64,000 nucleotides of DNA, taken from positions 120,905,186 through 120,969,185 of the forward strand of contig CM054061.1 in the NCBI GenBank assembly GCA_028641055.1, read 5' to 3'. The notes beneath the pieces are model-generated. The model had not been told where the DNA came from. It was given only the letters and a program-made list of their open reading frames with translations, and did not search any database. This DNA is from Alopecurus myosuroides. Taxonomy: Eukaryota > Streptophyta > Magnoliopsida > Poales > Poaceae. The first letter of the stretch is position 1. Each line of letters starts with the position of its first letter. This document shows, in pieces, positions 20,984 through 32,851 of this stretch. Position numbers and translations under genes: made by a program.

Positions 20984-21420
20984 TGCTGCTGCATCACTGA
21001 CTTGCTGCTGTGGAGGCAAATGGCGCTTCAGTTGAGACACGTGCACAACATTGTGGATGCGAGTGCCCTCCCGAAGAGCAAGCTTGTATGCCACCGCGCC
21101 TACTCAAGGCAATACTCGCTACGGTCTATAGAATTTGAATGCCAACTTCTAGGTGCTGCGAAGGGCAATGGAAGTGTGGACATATGGCTGAAGCATCAGG
21201 TACACCATGTCCCAACCTCAAAGGTTCGTCCCATCATGTGTTTGTCAGCCTGTCGATACATGCGAGCCTGGGCAAGCAACGGTTGTTGTTGCAGCAGGCC
21301 CATAGTTTCTTCCCTTTCCCTGATCAAGAACTTGGAGGGTTGAATGACTCTTTCTCTCTACGAAGCCCGATACTTGGAGTGGCACTCGGAACATATGTGC
21401 TAGAGATGTGTCGCGGACAA
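20984..21420 (-). pseudogene. Decayed Ty3/gypsy integrase C-terminal fragment
   Basis: On the minus strand, in shifting frames, the sequence shows the integrase tail of chromovirus-type gypsy elements: LLQQQPLLAQARM, then ADKHMMGRTFEVG, a YVHTS-type segment, AYKLALREGTRIHNVVHVSQ, and LKRHLPPQQQ. Several frameshifts and stops are present. It ends at the LINE A-run on the left. To the right, similarity fades at about 21420. No LTR was recognised. Confidence 0.72.
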
Positions 21421-22577
21421 GCTGGAGTTGAAAAAATTTAAACACCTTCAGTCTTGCTACAAGCCATGTTGGTTTTCTTTGATGTAACCGGTTGTTGGAC
21501 TCAAAACTTTTCAACCAATAAATCATCGAGTGAAATGAAATCAGGCTTATGCTTCACATGGACTTTCTCTTTATCTCGACCAGCTCCAAACATCGCCAAA
21601 ATTAATCAGATACTTATTGCTATAGAAAAAAAATAAGAAAGACAAACATGTGAAAAAAGAAATCATCGTGACTAGAAAGAAAAATATTCACACGGCGAAG
21701 GCAAAACACAAAAGAAAATATATCACACACATATACACATACACAAAAATATTACATAAGTAGTTAATTAGGATAGATCCATGGGTATAGTCATCGAAAC
21801 TATTATATATACAAATCAAATCGTCTTACAGACCCAACAAACATAACTAAAACTAACAACATAGCAGAAACTCCTTTCCAACCAACCACCAACCATCTCC
21901 ACACCACCTTCCCCTGCTGATTTTCAATTCGGGGATGAACGTTTGCTAGACAATATAGAATTATTTCTATCCTTTAGCGCCAACATTCTTGTCACCAGCG
22001 TTCAACGGTCCAGCTATGCGCACAACGTTCGACGATACGAAATCTGCATGGTACAAATCCCTCAGCGAAAAAACAAAAAAAAAGGAAGAAATCAACAAAA
22101 CTGAAAACAAAGGAAATAGTTACCACCACTGAATTGGAAGCAAATGTAACATACGATAATGTAATAAAAATTTAAATTAACACTACAAAAAATATCATGA
22201 ATATTTACAAAAGCTGTACTGGTAAAAGTGCAGTGTGCACAAAGAAAAGTTACCAGTGCAACATATGAGGAAAACATATAACCAGAACCACAAATTGGAG
22301 TTACCACATTATATGTGAAAGAAAAATACGAAAATCAGATTTCGAATAAAGTTACCAAGCATACTACTATAATGTTACCAAGAAGTGTAAACTAATAGAT
22401 ACAATGCATGCTAGTATAAAAGTTTATCAGGCACCGTAAACTAAAGTCACCATACATAGAAGTATAAAGTTTTCAGGAACTATAGACTAGAGTTACGATG
22501 CATCATACAATAAAAATAAATTACAAGCACATATAAGATTTAAAAAAGTAAACTTATTCAATTAGAGAGATAGCTTA

Positions 22578-23782
22578 CCGGGCATAGAAGGAGGCGCGTA
22601 TGACATGGGGAGAACATCCTCAAGTTCAATAATGATCTTGATAATACTGGTACAATCACTATTTGCACTTTCATCTTCGGTGGGGGATGGGGCAAGAGAC
22701 CGTTGAGGAGAGACATTGCGTGCAGCGTTGTCTACGGTGCCAAACTGACTTCAAAAAATTCCATTTAGAAAGATTAATGTGAGGGAAGGGCACGTTTGCA
22801 GCGCGGGGATCATCGTTCATTGCAGCTTCCTCATTTGTTTTGTTATTCAGATCATCATCCAGCCCTAAGCCTCTAGGGGTTTTGGTATCAGCAGCATCAG
22901 TAGAAGCCATGGATGGTTCACCCATATCATGCACAATCTTGGAAGTTGCCGTAGCTGGTGGGAACATCAAACTGGTAGAGAAAAAGTCACCATTCTTTGC
23001 AGCCTCTTCATCAATTTTTCTGTGTTGCCGCATACACACCCAAGAACCCCGACATTTGAGTGGGTGGATAAGATGGTATTGGGGAACAACATCAATATCT
23101 GCTTGAGGAGAGATGTGCGAACAACATCAGCCAACATAGGAGCCATAGTAACATGGACAGTACCGCTAGCGGGGGGGCATCAACTTGCTTTGATTGCATG
23201 TCCGAAACCAACTCGGGGGAACATGGATGTGTGTCGAATCCACTAGTTGAACCAGCAACCTCATTGCTCGTAAGAGTTGCATCTACATCAGCCATTGGGC
23301 TCGGCATTTGTAAAACTTGCTCAGAACCAACAGCTCGCATGACGCTCACAGGAGAAGGGGCTCGGGATGTAGTATTGGCTTCAAAGTGGGCACTGGTAAT
23401 GCATACACAACAGAAGTGGTATGGACTCCTACAGAATCAAGAGTTGTAGGGGCAATTTTATCGCCAACCGGTGAACCTACACGTATGAACTCCTTCAAAA
23501 ACATGAACTAGGATGGCTATCTATCAGCAGATGAAGGATCAATATCTCGCCCATCATGTGCATTATCAACTCCTTCTGCAACTGGAGAAGAATTGCATGT
23601 CTTGTCATGAGTCGCATCCGATCCACCGGCTGGGCTCGCATGTACATCCATTTCAACAACGATGGATTGGTTCTATTCCGGTGAATCTTCATCCATCTCA
23701 ACAAATGATGTTGAACCAGACCTTGGAGGAGCGTGCTAGGCCCTAAGGTGAGAGGAAAACCTCGTAGGTCTGACAATATCAC
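22578..23782 (-). pseudogene. Decayed Ser/Pro/Asp-rich coding remnant, family not recognised
   Basis: On the minus strand, fragments in all three frames have coding character. Near 23782-23500 the sequence is rich in H, S and D (HASPAGGSDATHDK). The longest frame is 23039-22671, with DMGEPSMASTDAADTKTP. Near 22640-22578 the text reads TEDESANSDC and ends at a GTAAGC that looks like a splice donor. Numerous frameshifts and stops interrupt it. No catalytic motif is visible. It could be the N-terminal region of a transposase-derived gene (for example FAR1/MULE type), but that is a guess. Confidence 0.35.
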
Positions 23783-23821
23783 TTTTGGAAGACTTCCTGC
23801 TTAAAAACAGTAAAAAAAAGT

Positions 23822-24344
23822 TATTAGACAAAGTTATAACACCATATAGATAACAAGTTACGACCTGGTGAATATTGTACTTATCATGCAAATAACACTA
23901 AAATTACCAAGCTAGAGAAAAAAAATATACCAAAGGGCTAATTTGCACTAAAAATAATTGTGAATGCCCTAATTTGCAGCAGGAAATGATTGTACAAAAA
24001 GTTAAATGTACTTTGTACTGAAGTTACCATGCACTTTATAATAGAGTTACCACCCAAAATGAACTAAAGTTACCACATACTTTGTACTATATTTACCATC
24101 TACTTTATAATAAAGTTACCAACAACAACTAAAAAAAGGCTGAATTCAAATTTTGCTTTATCAAACAAAGTTATAACACCATATAGATAACAAGTTACCA
24201 CCTGGTGAATACTATAGTTATCACACAGTAACACTACAATTACCAATCTAGAGAAAAATATACTAAAGGGATAGTTTTCACTAAAAATGATTGTAACTAC
24301 CATCTAATTTGCAACAGAAAATGATTGTACTAAAAGTTAAATGT
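23822..24344. repeat. Direct repeat of about 190 bp, two diverged copies 337 bp apart
   Basis: The block starting near 23825 (CAAAGTTATAACACCATATA) recurs starting near 24162 with the same order of sub-blocks: AGATAACAAGTTAC, CTGGTGAATA, CTAGAGAAAAA, AAATGATTGTAC and AAAAGTTAAATGT. The copies differ at scattered sites. The second copy ends exactly where the Sire2 LTR begins. Confidence 0.75.
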
Positions 24345-25854
24345 TGAACAGATAGTATAAACACCTAGAGGGGGGGTGAATAGGTGCTACTTCTAAATTT
24401 TAATACCTTTTCGATTTAGGCTTCACACAAAGGTAAATTCTCTATATATGCAACTACGGTGAATTTACCTATACGACAAGAGCAACACTAAGCAAGATAA
24501 AAACACAAAGTAAAGGTAAAGGATAGAAGTAACTGATAACGGAAGCACACGGAGATAAGGATGTATTCCCTAGTTCTTCCTTTTGAGGGGATTACGCCTC
24601 GTTGGAGGGGTGTGAGTTTCACCATGAAGGCCTACTCAACGCCACAAAGGCATCACCCTGTTCTCGGATGAACTTCGCCACAAAGGCCTAGTTCACATTC
24701 CACTATTGACTCCCTTCGAGGCGGAAAGCGGTGCCTTTATAATGAGCTTCCCACAACTGAATTGGGGGCTCCCAAGAACACCAACAATTTTACCACCATG
24801 AAGGCCTACTCAATGCCACAAAGGCATCATCCTGTTCTCGGATGAACTTCGCCACAAAGTCCTAGTTCACATTCCACTATTGACTCCCTTCGAGGCGGAA
24901 AGCGGTGCCTTTACAATGAGCTTCTCACAATTGAATTGGGGGCTCCCAAGAACACCAACAATTTTACTACAATCATAAGTGAGCAATAATGAGGTCTAGT
25001 TTTTCCTTGTGGGAAACCTAGACTAGAATACCTCAAGTGAATGAGGGGAAAATGAAGAACGTGTTGATGAAGATGTAGATCGGGGCCTTCTCATTCAATC
25101 CTCCGAAGATCAATGAATTTGGGTGGAGGGATTGAAAGATCTAGCAAGGTTGGTGAGCTAAATTAATACAGCAATGAATTCTAGGCGAGCTAGCTAGAGG
25201 AAGAACAAGGGGGGGGGGTATTTATACCTATTTCCCAAAATTTAGCCATTTGACACCTTTCTACGAATGTCACACTCGAGACTCCAACCTAAAGGCCGGA
25301 GATACGGTCTAACAAAATCTCTGGTAAGTTTCCGCATGGCCGGAATCTTTACGAAACACCGGAGACTGCGGACACTCTCCGGACAGATGTCTGTGGGTGA
25401 CACCACTTCGTCTTCGTGTTGGAAAAGTCTTGAAAGCGGAGATTCCGGCCTTCTCATGTTGGAGACTCCACATAATATCCGTACACTTTTCGTCTTGATT
25501 CTAGTGGGTGACACCACTTGCTTCTTGTTCAAGGAAATGCTTTGAGTCCGGAGACTCCGGCTGGGCCATAAACTCCATGCAATCTTCGGACACAATCCGG
25601 AGTGGGTTCTGTGGGTGACACCACATTTCTTCTCGTTGTAAAATCTTGAGTCTGGAGACTCCGGTCTGAAACCCCGGAGGCTTCGGCGTGGAGAGAAATT
25701 CCAGCACTTCTAGTTCTCTTTGTTCCTTTTTGGGAAACAATCCACCTTTAATAAAATTATCGATAGACCCTATAAAATCAACAAACATGTTAAAATAATA
25801 CTAATGTTGTTAACAAAGACACAAAACAAGATTTTGGCAGGATATGCCCTTTCA
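24345..25854 (-). repeat. Sire2 3' LTR
   Basis: On the minus strand it begins TGAAAG at 25854 behind the PPT and ends with TGTTCA at 24345. It shares with Sire1 the terminal CACCTAGAG/G-run block, a TATA box (complement of 25219-25226) and a decayed palindrome array at about 25270-25690, with one fully preserved CCGGAGACTCCGG at about 25547-25560. Confidence 0.88.
24620..24967. repeat. 174-bp tandem duplication within the Sire2 LTR
   Basis: 24620-24793 and 24794-24967 are adjacent copies starting CACCATGAAGGCCTACTCAA and ending CCAACAATTTTAC, with only a few substitutions. The unit contains the 'CGCCACAAAGGCCTAG' block, which is itself repeated in the Sire1 LTR. Sire1 does not show this 174-bp doubling. 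Confidence 0.92.
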
Positions 25855-26059
25855 ATCTCCCCTCTTTTGGTGTTTGATGACAACACACATATTTGTAATG
25901 ATAACCGTTGCTAGACATAGGTCTAGAGAATATAGGCGGGCTCCCCCTTGATATGCGCACCAAGATGGAACACAATAACAAGGTCCTAAACTCCCCCTAT
26001 ATTTTACAAACTCACATCATAAGCAAAAATGTAATGAACAATACAATTGCATAGGTAAG
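25855..26059 (-). promoter_or_regulatory. Sire2 polypurine tracts and 3' untranslated region
   Basis: On the minus strand, AAAAGAGGGGAGAT (25855-25868) abuts the LTR. Further AGGGGGAG tracts lie at about 25942-25950 and 25990-25998, matching positions in Sire1. A fourth is at about 37224-37232, beyond the B insertion. The right end, 26055-26059, is the GTAAG duplication of B. Confidence 0.82.
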
Positions 26060-27475
26060 TGATGTCTACACACGCTTCTATTCTTGTAGACAGTGTTGAG
26101 CCTCCAAGTGCAGAGGTTTGTGGAACAACAACAAGTTTCCCTTAAGTGGATTACCCAAGGTTTATCAAACTCAAGGAGGAAGAGTTCAAAGGTATCCCTC
26201 TCAAGCAACCCTGCAATTACAATACAAGAAGTCTCTTGTGTCCTCAACACACCTAATATAATTGTCAGTTGTATAGGTGCACTAGTTTGGCGAAGAGAGA
26301 GTGAAATACAAGTAATATGGATGCTCATAAGTGATAATAGCAATCTGAAATAAAAATGGCAGCAAGCAAACAAGTAGCAGAACTAATTGTAACCGGTGTA
26401 TCAATGCTTAGAAACAAGGCCTAGGGATCATACTTTCACTAGTGGGCACTCTCAACAATTATCACATAATTGAATGCATAAATATCCCTCTTCACAATGC
26501 TACTACGAACCACTCTCCGATGGAATAATAAACACCAATTCATTGCGTAGGGTTGTAACAACACTCCTCAAAGTCTCATTCCCATGTCCAGTTAACCCCA
26601 CGATGTCACTATGAGCGCCCTAGAAAATACTAGACAAACACCGCAATTTCATAGGGTCATCCAACACAAGATATAAATATCATGCTAAACCACACGCTGC
26701 ACACACTGTCACCTCTACACCGCGATAAAAGTGTTTACGGAGATCTCATAACAAAACCACTCGAGTAGCATAACAGATGAAGAGTAACATCTACTAATTA
26801 ACCTAGATTACAAAGCTCACAATCACATAAATATCACACCATGGGAGAGAGAGATGAGACACATAGCTACCCGAGAGCCCTCTGCCCCGAGGGAGAACTA
26901 CTCCCTCCTCATCATAGGAGACAACAACGGCGATGAAGATGGCGGTGGAGTCGATGGAGATGGTTCCGGGGGCACTTCCCCGTCCTGGCAGGGAGCCGGA
27001 ACAGTGATTTATGTCCCCAAAACTTGTCGGCGGCGGAGGTGGAGCTACGGATGTTTTTGGTTGAAAAGGCCTATTTTTCTAGGGTTTATGCATCGAGGAG
27101 TATATATGGGCGAAAGGGCGATGGCGGTGGATGGCCAGGGGGCCCACACCACCTGGTGGCGCGGCCAGGGGGACCCACGCCACCCTATGGTGTGGCCACC
27201 CAGTGGGCCCCCACCGGGGCTCTTCGGGACTTCCTGGACCCTCTGGGACTTCTAAGACTTCTAGCTTTTGAATTTTCCAATTCCGAGAATATTTCCAGAA
27301 CAACTTTTCTAAAACTAAAAACAACAGAAAACAAGGAATTGGCTCTGTGGCATCTTGTCAATAGGTTAGTCCGGGAAATCGATAAAAATGACATAAAGTG
27401 TATAACAAACATGTGGCAAGTAACATGAAAACAACATGGAACATCAGAAATTAGGGATACTTTTATGACATATCA
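26060..27475 (-). repeat. B 3' LTR
   Basis: 1416 bp, paired with 35600-37013. The ORF-like stretch at 27024-27300 recurs in the other LTR only because the LTRs are copies. Both LTRs are rich in short CCGGGG/GGGCCC blocks near 27120-27240. Confidence 0.93.
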
Positions 27476-30325
27476 ACATCCCCAAGCTTAGTTCCTACTC
27501 GTCCTCGAGTAGGTAAACGATAAAAACACATAATTTCTAAGGTGACATGCTACCAACATAACTTTGATCATCATAATGTAAAATTATATCTAAGCTGAGA
27601 TCACATAACTTAAGTACAAACATGATAAATAGAACTTTAATAATAAAGCATAGCAATCACTTTGCATCATGAGAAGTAACTCAAATAAAAGATCATGAAT
27701 AACAATGCAAATAAAGATATACGTTTGTTTCAAGTATAGAGAAAGCATGGCAAAGTGATATTTCGCAAGTCCTTCAGAGTGGGGCAAAACATAAATGCCA
27801 GGACACCTTCAAAGTTTCAGGAGGAGGACTAGAACAAATAATTAGAGAACAATCAATATCACATCATGAATCAATTAATAATCTTTCTAGGACAAATGCA
27901 CATAAAACTCAGAATGGCAAAAAATGGTCTCTCAACTGTGCATAAAGTTAGAAGATGGAGAATCGACATAAAAGGAAAAGAAAGGCCCTTCGAACAGGGG
28001 AGCATGGATCACTCATGTTCTAGAGATTTTATTTTATTAATATAGTTATTAAAAGTTTGACACTCCTTCCATCCATCTTACACAAACCATGGCTAACCGA
28101 ATCCTCGGGTGCCTGCCAACAATCACATACCATGGAGGAGTGTCTATATTTTGGGAGATGTATGCTAATGTCAACGAATGGTAAACAGAAAATACAGTAC
28201 GTCACAAGCCAACTAGATTTCACAACAGAGGATCCCATGTGAAGGACACAACTGGTGTAGAAGGTCATCCCTCTTTCCGTTTTGTCTACACAATTATGCT
28301 TTGACTCATAAATCAGGGGAAAAAACAGTGAAGAGATTTTGTCTGTATTAATTTGGGGATGGGCACCCCGCTGCCAGCTCTTCTATCAATTGAATAAGAG
28401 GATGAAGCCACTAGTACATGGTGTGAAATCCAATCAACAAGTGAAATAAAGATTCTCTATTTACGTCCTCATGAGCAAAAACAGGAACACAAGGCAGGAA
28501 TAATTTTGAACATTATAAAGGTAACACATGAGAAATTTACTTGGAGTGGCAGTTAAATACCACATGTAGGTAGGTATGGTGGACACAATGGGAAAACTTT
28601 GATTTTAGAGAGTTGGATGCACGAGTAGAATTCCATACTCAGTACAGGTGGAGGCTAGCAGAAGACTGGGAGCGACAAATCAAGAGAGCATAAGAGCCAT
28701 AATTATGCATAGCGAAATAAACATCATCAATCAAAGCATAAGTGGTACCACAAATTTTAAAACTAAATGATCATAGAGTCTATTAGTGAATGGTTCATAT
28801 TCATAAACATGGTGCGAGCATGCGCGAAGTCAACCAAATAAAACATTCAAAAGAGAATACCACAAATTTATGCTTCAAAGTGGCAAGAACAACTCATGAT
28901 TCTTTTAATGGCACATTAAACACTCTCAGCTATTTGAGGTTAATCATGTTAATCAATAACCACAAGGATTTAAAACTAAAATAACATCTAGCATGATATA
29001 AAAAGTTGTAGCCACAGTCTATACACGCTTCTACTTGCACCGTTAAAAATTCTACTTCAACCAGCAGTTTCTTTTCCCAACAAGCACCATACAAAATATG
29101 TTTTAACAAAAATTCTCTACATGCTATAGAAACAAAACATGATATTACTCAAATAACACTAATAAAACTAACATATCTGAATAAGAGATGCAATGAAAAC
29201 AAAAGTTGAACAGGAATTTTCGCAGTAACTAGAATAAAAACTAAGAACACTAGCATATCAAGTATTCAAACGAAAAACCAGAGCGTGCCTCTCTCCCAAA
29301 CAAGGATGCTAGGTACCATGATAATACTGTAGAATGGAAAACGAAAGAAAACAAAATAAAAACAAACAGACGGTCCGAGTAAACTTCATATGATGTGACC
29401 GAATAAAAATATAGTTTCACGAGAAGTGACCTGATAGATAGTTGATGAAGAAGGGGATGCCTTAGGAATCCCCAATATTAGATGATTGAGTCTTATAAAA
29501 ATATTCTTGGATGGACCACGGGGGCATCCCCAATCTTTGACCTTGCACTCTTCTTGATCACATATATCACCTCTTCTCTTGACACTTGAAAAACTTCCTT
29601 CACACCATACTCAAATAGTAATTCGCATTAGAGGGTTAGTGAAACAAATAAAAACCCATGGGTTCTGTATGGAACAAGTGCCATTGATAATTCTAAACAT
29701 TAAATACAGCCACTAATGTTTCGTGAAGCAAAGAAGTCCACTTGACATCGCAAAAGAGCCAATGCAAGAAAAATGGCAGAATCTATGAAAACCAGAACAG
29801 CCTGTAAAGGCGAATTTTTTCTAGGCACTTACGTTTCTCAAATAGAAAAACTTAAAGTACAAAAAAGTTGCGTAATTAGCCTAGGAATAGGAACAAAAAA
29901 TTTCAGATCATTCTGATCTTCCTAGATTTTTCACGGATTTTTACGGTGGACAGCGGAAATCTGTTTTCTACGCAGAAATCCGAAAATGAACTGAAACTCT
30001 CGTCAGAAACTTTACTTGGCACTACTAAAACATGAAAATAAAGTAGAAAGGATTTTCTACAGAAATATAAAACATCTTGACTAAAGGAAAACAGAGGAAA
30101 ACAAAGAAAAAAAATAAAACCATGGGTTATCTCCCAAGAAGTGCTTTTCTTTAACTCCTTTTAGCTAGGAATGATAATTTGAGAAGATGCTCACATAAGA
30201 ATTATGAATTTAAGAAAAAGAGAGAATCAAGAAGCAAATGTAAAACAAATTTAAGTCTAACCCAATTTCTATGAAAAAGAGTCTTGTATAAGAACAAGTC
30301 AATAAAGCACAAAGTGGCTAGCATA
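27476..30325. other. B non-coding 3' half, no gene seen
   Basis: About 2.85 kb of A-rich sequence between the 3' LTR and the LINE target site. The minus-strand PPT AAGCTTGGGGATG abuts the LTR, preceded by an inverted CTACTCG/CGAGTAG pair at about 27497-27513. No ORF above about 80 codons resembles a known protein. In an autonomous relative, pol would lie here. Confidence 0.6.
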
Positions 30326-30342
30326 GGAAGACAAAATAAGTT
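30326..30342. repeat. LINE target-site duplication, left copy (17 bp)
   Basis: GGAAGACAAAATAAGTT, identical to 32821-32837 on the other side of the LINE. Confidence 0.95.
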
Positions 30343-32432
30343 ACTAAAGTTGCCTATTTGCCTATTGCAAATGTTGTACAAAATCATTACTAAAGTTGCC
30401 ACAATGAGGGTGGAGCCCTTCATGGATAAGCTAATTTCTAAGTGCCAGACTGCTTTTATTAAAGGTAGAAATATCATGTATGGTGTTATGTCACTCCATG
30501 AAATTCTTCATGAGGCAAAAAGGAAAAAAACATCAGGGAGTGGTGTTCAAGACTGACTTTGAAAAAGCATACGATAAGGTTGACTGGGCCTATCTGCTTC
30601 ATTGTGTGACTCTTAAGGGGTTTAGCCCTCTGTGGAGGAGACTGATTGAATACATTGTTAAGGATGGTACTCTGTGTGTCAAAATTAATAACACCAGGGG
30701 CCGAGATTTTGGTAGTCACAGGGGTGTTAGGCAGGGAGATCCTTTTTCTCCTTTCCTGTTCAATCTTGTAGCTGAAGGGATTGCCAAGCTCATTCAGCAA
30801 GCCCAGGAGATTGGTCTAATTGTTGGTTTGGTCCCTAACCTGGTTGATAAAGGGGTGGCCATTTTCCAGTACGCTGATGATACTCTCTTAATGATACGGG
30901 ATGATATGAATCAGGCCAGACAGCTTAAGATGATTCTTTATTTGTTTGAGGCTATGTCAGGTTTGAAAATCAATTTCATGAAGAGTGAGCTATTCATGAT
31001 CTTGGAGGATTCGGATAAGAGTATCTTGTATTCTGATATGTTGAACTGTCAGATTGGACACTGGCCTATGAAATACCTGGGGGTGCATGTTTGTGGTTCT
31101 AGGATTTTAGTTGCTGACTTAAAACCTTTGGTGGAAAAACTGAGTAAAAGGTTGGATGGTTGGGCTGTCAATAACTCATCTATTGGTGGAATATTAATCT
31201 TGATTCAGTCGTCTTTGAGTAGCATCCCTATCTACCATATATCTATGTACTTGCTTCCTTCATCTTGTTTGGAAGAAATGACCAAAATCATTAGGAGATT
31301 TTTTTGGCAAGGGACCAATTCCAAAAAGAAGTATTACTTGGTGAGATGGAATTTGATTAACAAACCTAAGACTAAAGGGGGGTTGGGTATCAAAGATCTT
31401 AAGTTATTCAACATCAGTCTCCTGTGCAAATGGTGGTGGAGGTTGGAGATGGAAGAAGGAATTTGGCAGTCCTTGGTTAAAGGGAAATATGGAATTAAGC
31501 ATGGAATTTCGAGGATTAAGCTTAGACAGTAGGACTCCCCTATGTGGAAGGATCTTCTAAAAGTTAAACATTGGTATCTTCAATGTAGATTCAAGGTGGT
31601 TTGTGGTGGAAGAGAAACTGATTTTTGGCAGGATCAATGGTGTGGTCCACTTCCTTTTTGTGAGAGATTTCCTAACCTGTTTGATGTTTGCAATCTCCAG
31701 GTGTGCACAGTTAGAGAGATGGCCGATAGGAACTGGCAGTTGGATTTTAAGAGATGGTTGAGTGTTCCTATGCAACAACAGGCTTCTGTTCTGCGTAGTC
31801 TTCTTATGACTGTTGCCTTGGGAGAGGGTCCTGATAGACCTAAGTGGAAACTCACAAAATCAGGAAAATTCACTGTTAAATGCATGTATATTAGACCGTC
31901 TTCCTCTAATGTGGACAGATCTTTTTTGCATCTTTGGAAAGCTAAAATTCCTCTGAAAATCAAAGTATGGCTTTGGTTAATCTGGCATAATTCAATTGCC
32001 ACAAAGGATAACATGAAAAAGAGGAAGTGGAAAGGGGATTTCTCTTGCAGTTTCTGTAATGTTTTTGAAACTATTAATCATTTGTTTTTCTCCTGTCCTG
32101 CTGCTGGTTACATGTGGACTGTGATTTCTTCTGTGATTGGTGCCTTCAATAGACCTTCCAATTTTACTCAATACTTCTGGTGGATTTCTGATTTTTCCCC
32201 AAACCAATTGAATCTTCATGTTGTTGGAATTGCTGCCTTTTGCTGGGCAATTTGGAAAACTAGGAATAGGGCTTGTTTTGATAAGAAGTTCATCTCATCA
32301 CCCGTGGAGTTGATTTGTTATCTTTGTGCATTTCTTCGTTACTGGGCAGGTCTGCAAGCCCCTGGAGATAGGACCACCTTGGAGGAGGGAGCAAGGATGA
32401 TCCAGGATGGTGCTCTACATCAACATGCCTAG
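30343..32432 (+). pseudogene. LINE ORF2: RT C-terminal half, thumb and zf-RVT; frameshift and one stop
   Basis: The frame opens with LYKIITKVATMRVEPFMDKL and AFIKGRNI (RT fingers). A frameshift near 30520-30545 follows. It then reads FKTDFEKAYDKVDW, GVRQGDPFSPFLFNLVAEG and the catalytic FQYADDTLLM (YADD at about 30872-30883), then LKINFMKSELF and the thumb with WPMKYLGVHV. A TAG at 31530-31532 interrupts the frame before DSPMWKDLL. The same frame continues through HLWKAKIPLKIKVWLWLI and C-x2-C...H-x4-C (CSFCNVFETINHLFFSC), the zf-RVT, to a stop at 32430-32432. The last 390 bases are 3' UTR. Only two lesions indicate a moderately old copy. Confidence 0.9.
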
Positions 32433-32820
32433 AACCAAGCCAGGTTGCGCAGGACAATTGCTTCAGATGCTGCTTCTGATGAAGATTTGGATGTCGTTCG
32501 TTGATTATCTTAGTTTACTCTGCTCAACTAGGTCGTTGCCTGCCTGCACGCAGTACGTTTGTAATCTGCATTACTTTGTCTTACCCCGGTGCGCTCTGTC
32601 TTTAGCGCTTTTGAAACATTTGCTGGTTTGGTTTATGGACTTTCTGTTGACAAGATTGGAAGGTGGTTTCCTTTTCCTTCCTTTCGAGGGACTGGTAACG
32701 TGTCCTTCACTTGTCTCAGGCAGTTGTTTTTCTTTTCTTTCTTTCAAGTTTGTTGTAAATAAGACCTCTGTTTTGTTGTCTTTCGATAATGGAACCCGGC
32801 TCTAGTCGTTTGGAAAAAAA
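30343..32820 (+). mobile_element. 5'-truncated L1-type LINE inserted in B
   Basis: 2478 bp, bounded by a perfect 17-bp target duplication (30326-30342 and 32821-32837). It ends with a seven-A tail at 32814-32820. The 5' end is truncated within the RT domain, as is usual for target-primed reverse transcription. It is oriented opposite to its host element. Confidence 0.95.
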
Positions 32821-32851
32821 GGAAGACAAAATAAGTTCAACTTCAGAAATT

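Larger units (their letters stand above)
21421..24344. other. AT-rich unclassified repeat region with dispersed GTTACCA motifs
   Basis: The region is very AT-rich and has no intact gene. About ten exact GTTACCA heptamers and several one-off copies occur at about 22117-22375 and 24023-24200, often as AGTTACCAC or AGTTACCATGCAC. They flank a decayed coding segment on the minus strand. The pattern of a clustered short motif on both sides of a broken ORF suggests the subterminal parts of a DNA transposon (Mutator- or CACTA-like), but I could not find paired terminal inverted repeats or a target duplication. Confidence 0.4.

Noticed and set aside
22181..22200. CACTACAAAAAATAT as the terminus of a CACTA transposon
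   Set aside because: No matching inverted copy or 3-bp target duplication was found, and it lies inside the GTTACCA region rather than at an edge.
27024..27428. ORF of 134 codons (and its counterpart at 36562) as a conserved gene
   Set aside because: Both lie at the same place in the two LTRs of element B; similarity reflects LTR duplication, and the frame has no known domain.
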